From CAVROP01 sp050008495 (GTDB lineage Bacteria; Acidobacteriota; Terriglobia; UBA7540), in the NCBI GenBank assembly GCA_050008495.1, contig JBEKMN010000041.1, positions 8,477 through 72,476 of the forward strand: a DNA stretch of 64,000 nt. Reading direction: 5' to 3'. The stretch's first letter is position 1; each line of letters opens with the position of its first letter. Shown here piece by piece: positions 41,068 through 48,432 of this stretch. A program made the position numbers and the translations under genes. The notes beneath the pieces are model-generated. The model was not told the DNA's origin and ran no database searches. It saw nothing but the letters and a program-made list of their open reading frames with translations.

Positions 41068-43329
41068 CTAGCTGGTCGTCAGGATCCTGGGAGAAACGAA
41101 GAAGAGCAACTCCTGGTCCGAGTCCTGCACATTCGTAGACTTGAAAAGATTCCCGAGCAGGGGGATGTTGCCCAGCAACGGGATCTGCGTGACGGAGTTC
41201 TGGCGTTGAGTCACCGTGACTCCACCGAACACCACGGTCCCCCCGTCCGGAACGAGCACCTGGGTGGTGGCCTGCTGCATGTTAATGCTCACTGCCGCAT
41301 TGGTGACGATGTTGCCAGGGGTGGCGTTTTGCACCTCAAGCTTCAGGAAGATGTGGCCGTCGTTGGTGACCTGGGGCAGGGCGGAGAGCTTGAGGGTTGC
41401 GTCCACGTACTGTACTGAAATGGTGTTGTTGATACTGGTTTGGACCGGAAGCTGAGTACCTTGCTGAACCATTCCTTCAGTGTTGTTCTGGGTGATGATG
41501 CTCGGGCGAGAGATCGTCTTTGCCTGGCTGCGAATCTCCGCCGCCGAAATCACCGCATCAATCAGGTAACGTTCCGAGAAGTTGGTAATCGCCACCACGC
41601 CGAAGCCCGAAGTGGCGTTGGACGGAATGGTATACGTTGGCGTTTGCGGGGTCGGGGGAGTAATGCTGGATCCCGTCCCCGTCTGCGCAGCGCCCGTCGT
41701 AGAGCCCGAAGTATTCGAGGACATTCCTACTAAGGCGGCCGACAAGGTGCGTTGGAAGGTCGAGTTGGCCAGGACGATCCTGGCCTCGATGGCTACTTGC
41801 TTGGTCTTGGTGTCCAGTTTGGCGATAGTTTCCTCGATTATTGGGATCTGTGAGGCGACGTCTGAAATGATGAGCGTGTTAGTCCGCTTGTCAACCAGGA
41901 CGGTTCCCCGCCGCGTCAGAGGGCCTCTGGTGGGCTCATGTTCGTGTCCCGCTCCGCTCCCGGACAAACCTCCGCCCGTTCCCCCCCCGCGCGACCAGGT
42001 GTTAAAAAGCGTCGCGATGTCGGTCGCCGTGGCATAATTCACCGGCCGAAAAATCGTGATCAGCGGGGCCGCCTCCAGGCGCGCCGCAGCCATCCTATTC
42101 GCCGTCTCCTGCTCCGCCATAAGGGTATCAAACCTGGCGATGCGGAGAACATTTCCTTCCAGGACCTTGCCCAATCCATTGTCTTTGAGAACGATGTCGA
42201 GTGCCTGGTCCCAAGGCACGTTGTCTAGAACCATAGTCACAGAACCCGACACATTGGGGTCCACAAGTATGTTCAGCCCACTGATCTCGTGAATAAGGCG
42301 GAAGAAATCCTTCAGGTCAACGTCCTTGAGGTTGAGCGAAATCTGTTCACCAGTGTAAGCCGGTGTCTCCTCGCCAGCCGGGGCTGGCGCTTCCGGAGCG
42401 GCACCTGGGTTTACAGGTGGATTGGAGGTGTTCCCTGCGCTGAGCACTTGCGCAGCTTTGTCTGCCTTCAGAGCCTCCGGTGTGGGGTTCTGAGGTGTCT
42501 GCCGGGGGGCCGCGGAAAAGTCGCGGCGGCTCTCCGAAGCAGGGATCGGAGTGTCGTAGCCAGCTCCCGGCTTATCACGCTTGGCAGCCGTTTCAACGGC
42601 TGGCGGTTTCGAGGCACTCACGAGGGAGGCGGGAGTGCGGTGTGTCGCCGCCGGGGCTGGAGTAACGGCAGGCTGCCCAGCTTTCTTGTGCGTCGGCGCC
42701 GCCGGCTCAGTGGCGCGATTCTCGGTCGCCTGCTTCTTCAGTGTCGCCGCCAGGGCAGCGTCAGCAGAGGCGGAAGTTCCGTGGGATGACGCCGCTTGCG
42801 GAGCCGTCGCACCCGTGACACCGGTTTCGTGCGTCGAAGCCGCCGCAGCAGTCACTGGAGAGTTGGCCGTGGGACGCGGCTTGACCTCGAGGCGTATACC
42901 ACCGTCGGAGGGTCGCGCCTCAAATGTCGGGTTCCCCGACAGATCGGCGACAATGCGGACCACTTCGGGATCCTCCGCTCGGTACTGGCTCACCCTCACG
43001 TCCTTCACAATTGCCGAGGTCACAGGAATGAGATTCCTCGGAACCGCGTTGGTCGTCCCCTCGACGTCCACCACCAGCCGGTCCGGATGGTCAAATCGGT
43101 AGACTTGGAATTTCGCGGGCTGCGTCATAGCCACATCAATCGTGACGTCCCCCGCCGGCTTGGGGGTGACCAAGATCTCAGAAACCGACGGCTTCTTGGC
43201 CGCCTTGGCGAGAGCAATCGACTGGGTCGCCCCCGCGTCCGAAACCTCTGTTGGGCGGCTCTCGGGCGCGCGCGGCGTTGCCACTAACAGCCATGTCGTC
43301 GCCAAGCATAGGGTGAATAGTCGTCTCAT
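41068..43329 (-). CDS. pilQ: Type IV pilus secretin PilQ
   Basis: This outer-membrane channel of the type IV pilus is 753 residues long. It has a signal peptide, an AMIN domain (about 45-150), an Ala/Pro/Thr-rich linker (150-325), an STN-type N0 domain (about 330-400), an N1 region and the secretin C-domain (about 520-750) ending in the conserved VPDGGTVVFGGV and IPLLGNIPLLGNLF signatures. Its start overlaps the pilP stop (ATGA). It is the last gene of pilMNOPQ. Confidence 0.95.
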   Translation of the reverse strand: MRRLFTLCLATTWLLVATPRAPESRPTEVSDAGATQSIALAKAAKKPSVSEILVTPKPAGDVTIDVAMTQPAKFQVYRFDHPDRLVVDVEGTTNAVPRNLIPVTSAIVKDVRVSQYRAEDPEVVRIVADLSGNPTFEARPSDGGIRLEVKPRPTANSPVTAAAASTHETGVTGATAPQAASSHGTSASADAALAATLKKQATENRATEPAAPTHKKAGQPAVTPAPAATHRTPASLVSASKPPAVETAAKRDKPGAGYDTPIPASESRRDFSAAPRQTPQNPTPEALKADKAAQVLSAGNTSNPPVNPGAAPEAPAPAGEETPAYTGEQISLNLKDVDLKDFFRLIHEISGLNILVDPNVSGSVTMVLDNVPWDQALDIVLKDNGLGKVLEGNVLRIARFDTLMAEQETANRMAAARLEAAPLITIFRPVNYATATDIATLFNTWSRGGGTGGGLSGSGAGHEHEPTRGPLTRRGTVLVDKRTNTLIISDVASQIPIIEETIAKLDTKTKQVAIEARIVLANSTFQRTLSAALVGMSSNTSGSTTGAAQTGTGSSITPPTPQTPTYTIPSNATSGFGVVAITNFSERYLIDAVISAAEIRSQAKTISRPSIITQNNTEGMVQQGTQLPVQTSINNTISVQYVDATLKLSALPQVTNDGHIFLKLEVQNATPGNIVTNAAVSINMQQATTQVLVPDGGTVVFGGVTVTQRQNSVTQIPLLGNIPLLGNLFKSTNVQDSDQELLFFVSPRILTTS

Positions 43330-44033
43330 CTTCCCTCTCCAAGAGCTGAACCCAGTTTGATTTCCACGTCGCGCGTAACCACCCGGCCCCGAGAGTCGAG
43401 TGTGTTCTCCTTAAAGTAAATAGCTACCGGAGTGATCTTGCTAACCACGCCGTTGTAAACGGTATCGTTGACTCTCAGGAAGTAGGCCCGCTTCGTATCA
43501 TTCGTCACTACCGCGATCATTTCGTCGGCGGGCTGCTGGCGGACGATCCCCTCGAGTCGCAGGCCCGAGATCACCAGTCCGCGCGTGCCTGCCGGCAGCC
43601 GTACAGGCTCGAATGCCGCGTGGTCCGCTGAGTTCGGCGGCACCCAGGCCTTGAATGGATCCCGGCGCCCGGCCGCAGAAAACAACTCTCTCGGAGTCAC
43701 CGACTTGGGTGGCCGGGCAGCTACTCCCCGTCCTCCTCCGGAAGCGGCTCGTGACTTTGCAGGCGCCTCCGAATTGTGGGTGCCCGAGGTAGACGGAGTC
43801 TTCGGCAATCCGGCCTGACCTGCCTTTGCGGCCGATTGGGACGCCGCTCCCGGCGATGAGGTGCTGCCGCCGGCCTTGGCCGGTGAGGACGCGGCTTTGG
43901 GGACAGGCAGGTTGGTCGCGGGCGTCTTTTCAGACGGGGCCTGCCCGGGGCAAACCCCGGTTATTGCCCCCATAAGTACAAACACACAGACCGCCAGGGT
44001 CGCGCGCCTGAGCTCAAGTCTGCCGTTAGACAT
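43326..44033 (-). CDS. pilP: Type IV pilus assembly protein PilP
   Basis: This 235-residue protein has an N-terminal signal or anchor segment, a long low-complexity Ala/Ser/Lys-rich stretch (about 30-115), and a C-terminal PilP beta domain (GRRDPFKAWV, LRLEGIV, AYFLRVNDTVYNGVVSKI). PilP links the inner-membrane PilMNO platform to the secretin. The missing lipobox is common outside Proteobacteria. Position between pilO and pilQ supports the call. Confidence 0.88.
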   Translation of the reverse strand: MSNGRLELRRATLAVCVFVLMGAITGVCPGQAPSEKTPATNLPVPKAASSPAKAGGSTSSPGAASQSAAKAGQAGLPKTPSTSGTHNSEAPAKSRAASGGGRGVAARPPKSVTPRELFSAAGRRDPFKAWVPPNSADHAAFEPVRLPAGTRGLVISGLRLEGIVRQQPADEMIAVVTNDTKRAYFLRVNDTVYNGVVSKITPVAIYFKENTLDSRGRVVTRDVEIKLGSALGEGR

Positions 44034-44048
44034 AGTCCTCGTCCTGAC

Positions 44049-44663
44049 CTATCTCTTGGGTGCTGCCGGGGCCGTGTTTGAAGCCGCGCTGAAGTAGCTG
44101 GTCAGCACGCAATTCGCCCCCACCGTTTCGTCGGCACTGATTTTGAACGACCCCATACCGCCCCCTGCCGGGGGGCCTAAAGTAAGACCGAAAACGCTGA
44201 CGATGCGCTGTTCATGAGCCAAGTGATTGAAGAAAGCCAGTAGTCCGTAGTAAGTTCCGTCGAGCCGCAGGTTGAACGGCATCTCGGTGTAAATATCCTT
44301 GTGCGCCAGATTCTGCGGTATAAAAGTGCGAATGTTGACGCCGGCGGCTTTGGCGTCGGCGAACACCATCCTCAGGAAATCATCGGTCGCCTGCTCTTCC
44401 GGGACGATCGACTTGAGCGTTTCGAGCTGCTTCTCAAGCTCCGCAATCCGATTCAGGTACTCGGTCCGTTCTCGTTCGATCGTCCGGTTGCGCAAGTTCT
44501 CGACCTTAAGCTTCTCGATCTTGGCCTGCAGGGTATCTCGTGTTTCCCGGACGGGGAGCACCAGGAAATAGAAGACCGCTCCTGCCAGAATTACCGCGAT
44601 CAAGGCAAAAACGCCGCCTTGCACAAGCTCCGGAAGCTCACCGAACGTTTTGGGCATCGCCAT
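44049..44663 (-). CDS. pilO: Type IV pilus assembly protein PilO
   Basis: This 204-residue protein has one N-terminal membrane helix (about 15-37), a coiled coil (about 42-90) and a ferredoxin-like C-terminal domain (FLRMVFADAKAAGV, MPFNLRLDGTYYGLLAFFNHL). It forms the periplasmic heterodimer with PilN. An alternative ATG is two codons downstream. Confidence 0.93.
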   Translation of the reverse strand: MAMPKTFGELPELVQGGVFALIAVILAGAVFYFLVLPVRETRDTLQAKIEKLKVENLRNRTIERERTEYLNRIAELEKQLETLKSIVPEEQATDDFLRMVFADAKAAGVNIRTFIPQNLAHKDIYTEMPFNLRLDGTYYGLLAFFNHLAHEQRIVSVFGLTLGPPAGGGMGSFKISADETVGANCVLTSYFSAASNTAPAAPKR

Positions 44664-44738
44664 TGCGCTAATACTCTCTCCGCCTGCGGTCCTCTTGGCA
44701 ATTGCTTAAGGGAGTCTCGGGAGCCGCCCTTTCTTCGT

Positions 44739-45383
44739 TTACATTCCTGGCCGCTGAGGGGTAGCCGCCGCGGCGCTAGCCTGGGTGAGCGTCGTGGCCC
44801 CTGAAGGCGGTTTATAGGAGCAGTCCAGATTAAACTTGTAGTTAACGAGATTCGGCTTGTCGTCTTCGTAGAATTGTCGGAGCTGAACGTCATCGAAATA
44901 CCCGCAATTCTTCAATAACGCCAGCAGGGTTGCAACCGAATTAGCAGACCCCGCTTGCCCCTGGATCGTCACCCGGCCACCCTCATGAGCCACCGAGGCA
45001 AAAAAAAGGTCCGTAGGAGTTTTGGCAACGACATCGCCCATCACGCTCATGAATTCCGTCGGGCCCAGGCGGTTGGTTTGAAGCAGTTGCACGGCTTTAA
45101 CTCGCTGCTCCAGTTGCGCCCGCGTGCCTTCGTATCTGGCGTTCTCCTGCCGGATGGCCACCAGGCGCGTCTGCTCGACCTGCTGTTTCTTGAGTTCCCC
45201 GTTCAGCTTGGCAATCGACCCGTTCCAAATCAAGTACAAGAGACCCACGATCCCAAAACTCACCACGAAGGTGCCGAGAAAAATCCACACCGGCAGCATC
45301 GACTTCAGTGCAGGCGCCGCAGCAGGCTTAGCCTTCGGCTTCGGCGCCGCCAACCCCAGCAGGTTGATCTTAATGAATGACAT
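44739..45383 (-). CDS. pilN: Type IV pilus assembly protein PilN
   Basis: This 214-residue bitopic protein starts with the PilN motif FIKINLLGLAAPK, which in other species docks into PilM. A membrane helix (about 28-52), a coiled coil and a ferredoxin-like domain follow. It begins two bases after the pilM stop codon. Confidence 0.93.
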   Translation of the reverse strand: MSFIKINLLGLAAPKPKAKPAAAPALKSMLPVWIFLGTFVVSFGIVGLLYLIWNGSIAKLNGELKKQQVEQTRLVAIRQENARYEGTRAQLEQRVKAVQLLQTNRLGPTEFMSVMGDVVAKTPTDLFFASVAHEGGRVTIQGQAGSANSVATLLALLKNCGYFDDVQLRQFYEDDKPNLVNYKFNLDCSYKPPSGATTLTQASAAAATPQRPGM

Positions 45384-45385
45384 GG

Positions 45386-46438
45386 TTAATCAAAGCTCCT
45401 CAGCGCCAGCCCTGTCGCCACGCATAGACTGGGAGCAATGTCTTGCAGCAAAGCCTCGTCGAACTTTCGCGAATCTACTTTAACCTTTCGAAAAGGATCG
45501 ATGATTTCGACCGGAACACGGAATTCCTCTTTCAATTGCTCCACCAAGCCATCGATCGTGGCCGTCCCTCCGGCCAGGTAAATCGCCTGGGTGTTATCCG
45601 CAGAAGAGGCCTGCCGGAAGTAGTCGAAAGTCTTCTGAACTTCCAGCATCAGAATCTCCGAGACGGAGCGAAGAGGAGGAATCTTCTGTTCGCGCGTTAT
45701 GCCGCCAACCTGCTGACCCTGCTTCAGCTTCTCCGCATCTTCGTAAGTCAGGTCGAGTTCTTTCTGCAGAATGTCTGTATACTGATTGCCGCCGACGGAG
45801 ACATCCCGCGCAAACAGGGGAAATTCTCCCCGTCCCACAACAATGTTGGTAATGCTGGCGCCGATGTTGAGCAGGGCGACGATCATGTCGGGAGGAACGT
45901 CGTAGTTTGCACCGAAGGCATTGAACACGGCAAAGCCGTCGTAGTCCACGACAAAGGGCGTCTTATTCGCCTGGTTCACGACATTCGTGTGGTTGAGAAT
46001 CTTCTCGCGTTTGGCCGCCACCAGCATGACGTCAGTTCCCTCCCCCGAGGGAGAATCCCCCAGCGGCTGGTAGCTCAGGTTCACATCCGAAATGTCAAAC
46101 GGAATGTGCTGCTGGGCCTCGTAGGGCATGACCTCACTCAGGTCCTCGTCGCCGGCCGCGTTGACCGTGATTCGCTTCACGATCACCGAGTGCCCGGAAA
46201 CCGAGGTCGCCACATTCCGGGTTTTGATTTTGTTGCCCTCGAAAATCCTTTCGATAGCGGCAGAGACCGTGAGGGCATCCATGATCGCGCCGTCCACCAC
46301 CGTGTCCTGTCCCAGAAGCTCTAAGCCGAAGTTGACCAGCTCGTAGGCATCTCCATGCTTCTTGAGCTCCACGGCCTTGACGGCGCTCGACCCGATATCC
46401 AACCCCACCAAGCCTTTCCCTTTCCCCTTGCCAAACAT
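45386..46438 (-). CDS. pilM: Type IV pilus assembly ATPase-like PilM
   Basis: This 350-residue actin-fold protein of the FtsA/PilM family has a phosphate-1 loop LVGLDIGSSAVKAVEL, a VVVDYDGFAVFNAF segment, an LNIGASITNIVV phosphate-2 loop and an IYLAGGTATIDGL adenosine loop. It forms the cytoplasmic ring that binds the PilN tail. It is the first pilus gene, preceded by a small HTH gene in the same transcription unit. Confidence 0.95.
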   Translation of the reverse strand: MFGKGKGKGLVGLDIGSSAVKAVELKKHGDAYELVNFGLELLGQDTVVDGAIMDALTVSAAIERIFEGNKIKTRNVATSVSGHSVIVKRITVNAAGDEDLSEVMPYEAQQHIPFDISDVNLSYQPLGDSPSGEGTDVMLVAAKREKILNHTNVVNQANKTPFVVDYDGFAVFNAFGANYDVPPDMIVALLNIGASITNIVVGRGEFPLFARDVSVGGNQYTDILQKELDLTYEDAEKLKQGQQVGGITREQKIPPLRSVSEILMLEVQKTFDYFRQASSADNTQAIYLAGGTATIDGLVEQLKEEFRVPVEIIDPFRKVKVDSRKFDEALLQDIAPSLCVATGLALRSFD

Positions 46439-46450
46439 CCGCTTTGCTCC

Positions 46451-46672
46451 CTACTGATCCATAAGGCGCTTTTTACGCGTCGAACGGTGATTGGATTGTG
46501 TGCTCTGCATCTCCATCCAGCGGTCCAGAAGCGTTTTCTTGAACTTCCACCTGTTCCCTAGTTTGAAGGCGGGGATCCTCTCGTCAAAAACGTACTTGTA
46601 TAGCGTTTCGCGGGAGACTCCCAAGTATTCCGACGCTTCCCGGATATCCATAACCTCTCTGGTTTCTACCAT
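46451..46672 (-). CDS. Small helix-turn-helix DNA-binding protein (excisionase/BldC type)
   Basis: The 73 residues match the MerR-like winged HTH of excisionase-family proteins: MDIREASEYLGVSRETLYKY, RIPAFKLGNRWKFKK and LLDRWM. The start may be the ATG at 46651, which has AGAGAGG directly upstream. It lies 12 bases before pilM and behind a strong promoter, so it is expressed with the pilus genes and may control them. An excisionase role is unlikely, as no phage genes are near. Confidence 0.85.
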   Translation of the reverse strand: MVETREVMDIREASEYLGVSRETLYKYVFDERIPAFKLGNRWKFKKTLLDRWMEMQSTQSNHRSTRKKRLMDQ

Positions 46673-46764
46673 ACGCTGAACCCCGCAAATTGAGTTCTTT
46701 CACTGATGGCTTCGGAAGCCGAGCCTCTCAGGCAAAGGCGTAGTTGCACTCTCCTGAGTCTATG

Positions 46765-46794
46765 CATATACGCCCTGGGCTCCTGTGCTGTCAA
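46765..46794 (-). promoter_or_regulatory. Promoter of the HTH-pilMNOPQ operon
   Basis: On the minus strand a perfect TTGACA (46789-46794) is followed after 18 bases by TATATG (46765-46770). The leader to the HTH gene is about 85 bases. Confidence 0.6.
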
Positions 46795-47072
46795 CATGTA
46801 TTTGAGGGGTTTATGGGGAATTCTTCGGAAGTTTTTAGGTGTTTTTCCCATTATCTTCGGTGATTCATACCATATCTTAGGCTGCACGCCGGGACACCAC
46901 AAGGTATACGGCCACTTATTTCCGCGATCCATAGTACTTTCGTGCTGTCGATCCGGGTGCGCAACCGCTCCCTTGCGCCGCCGCAGAGGCTCTTACTTAG
47001 CCAACGTCATGGGCCACTCCACATCCTATACGCCGCTCCACCGCCGTTTCGCTGCCGCGCCAAACCTCCGTG

Positions 47073-47101
47073 TTGACGCGGTGGCGGGGTGGGTATATAC
47101 C
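47073..47101 (+). promoter_or_regulatory. Promoter candidate of the secreted protein at 47140
   Basis: TTGACG (47073-47078), a 17-base GC-rich spacer, then TATACC (47096-47101), about 38 bases before the ATG. Confidence 0.45.
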
Positions 47102-47139
47102 TGCCTTGTACCGAAGTCAAAACGGAAACGCCGCCTTCT

Positions 47140-48375
47140 ATGCCTTCCGTGCCTGTTAAAAGCCGCCTGCTGCTGACCGGCCTGTCGATCTGGCTGCTTA
47201 CGGTCTCACCCGCCAAAGGGCAAGAACCCTTGAGCGCTGCCGATGCGGAGCGGGTCGGACGTATTTTCGACCTCGAACGCTCTCCTATCCCACTGCATTG
47301 TTCAATCCAAACGCAACGGCCCATGCTCGACTTTGCGTTTCGGTTCGATCTTGGGTACATCATCAGTTGCTCGCTTTCCACATTTGCAGGGCGCGCGACT
47401 GACGTCTTCATCTACGCTCGAGTTACGCCGCACGGCGGCCGGCCCGTTCTGTTCGTCGATGACCACCGGGTGCCGGAGACAACCGATGTGACAAAATCCA
47501 GCCAACTGAAACAGGGCTTCCAGATGAGTGGAGGATTCGCAGTAGGAGAGGGGCAGTATCGAGTGGAAGTCCTGGTCATGGACCAGCGAACGGGCCGCAC
47601 GTCGCGCAAGAACTGGCTGGCGCAGGTGGGCCACGCCGGCAGGAAGCAGGCTGTGCAAGTGGCCGTCTCTCCCGGAACCGTCATCCCCATGGGAGTTCGG
47701 CCGTGGCCCATCACCATGGATAAGAGCGGCAGAGGCTTACGGCTGGCGGTTTTGCTGGATGCCGCGCCCACGAACCCCCGCACGCCGGCACTACGCGCCT
47801 GGGATCGAGCGTTCTTGCTGGGTTCGCTGTCCAGCTTGCTGAGGCAGATCCCCTGTGCCTCGGTTCGATTGAGGGCCTTCAATCTCGACCAGCAAAGAGA
47901 ATTGTTCCATGAGGACGAATTCGATGACGCAGGATTCGTGCAGCTCGCCGGATCACTTCGCACGCTGGAACTGGGAGCAGTCTCCTACCGCGTGCTGCAG
48001 CAGCGGCAAGGCGGGCTCGAGCTATTGTTGAATTACGCTAATCAGGAGTTAACGGCCCCGGATCCGGCAGATGCCGTCGTAATTCTCGGGCCGCGGACAC
48101 GCTACGCCGCCGACATTCCCCGCGCGGCGCTTAAGGAGCGCGAAACCCCCAATCCGCGTTTCTTCTACTTCGAGTACTGTCCCGGCACCCTCCGGTTCAG
48201 TCAACCCCCGGACGTCTTGAGCAGTCTTACGAAACGTCTGGACGGAACGGTTTGCGCCATTTACTCTCCCGGCGACCTTGCCCACTGCGCGCAGAAAATG
48301 TTGACTCGTGTCCAACCGTACCGAGAGCCTTCCCCTCCCGGCCGTTGGCCCGCGCGTCCCGCGCCAAACCATTAG
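47140..48375 (+). CDS. Secreted protein of unknown function
   Basis: This 411-residue protein has a clear signal peptide (SRLLLTGLSIWLLTVSPAKGQ). The body has beta-rich stretches, ADVVI-type hydrophobic strands and a GRGLRLAVLLDAAPTNPRT segment that resembles the first strand of a von Willebrand A fold with a changed MIDAS (D-A-A instead of D-x-S-x-S). It is convergent with the VWFA-related gene, a frequent acidobacterial combination. The ATG at 47140 is preferred to 47089, which precedes the predicted promoter's end. I do not recognise a named family. Confidence 0.7.
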   Translation: MPSVPVKSRLLLTGLSIWLLTVSPAKGQEPLSAADAERVGRIFDLERSPIPLHCSIQTQRPMLDFAFRFDLGYIISCSLSTFAGRATDVFIYARVTPHGGRPVLFVDDHRVPETTDVTKSSQLKQGFQMSGGFAVGEGQYRVEVLVMDQRTGRTSRKNWLAQVGHAGRKQAVQVAVSPGTVIPMGVRPWPITMDKSGRGLRLAVLLDAAPTNPRTPALRAWDRAFLLGSLSSLLRQIPCASVRLRAFNLDQQRELFHEDEFDDAGFVQLAGSLRTLELGAVSYRVLQQRQGGLELLLNYANQELTAPDPADAVVILGPRTRYAADIPRAALKERETPNPRFFYFEYCPGTLRFSQPPDVLSSLTKRLDGTVCAIYSPGDLAHCAQKMLTRVQPYREPSPPGRWPARPAPNH

Positions 48376-48432
48376 ACAGTTGAGCGACCGGCATCACAAA
48401 AGAAACTGCGGACCTCAAGAACCAGTGCCGCG

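Larger units (their letters stand above)
46673..47139. other. 467-base divergent intergenic region
   Basis: No gene is supported. It is AT-richer than its surroundings around 46780-46870. It holds the two divergent promoters listed separately. Confidence 0.55.
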
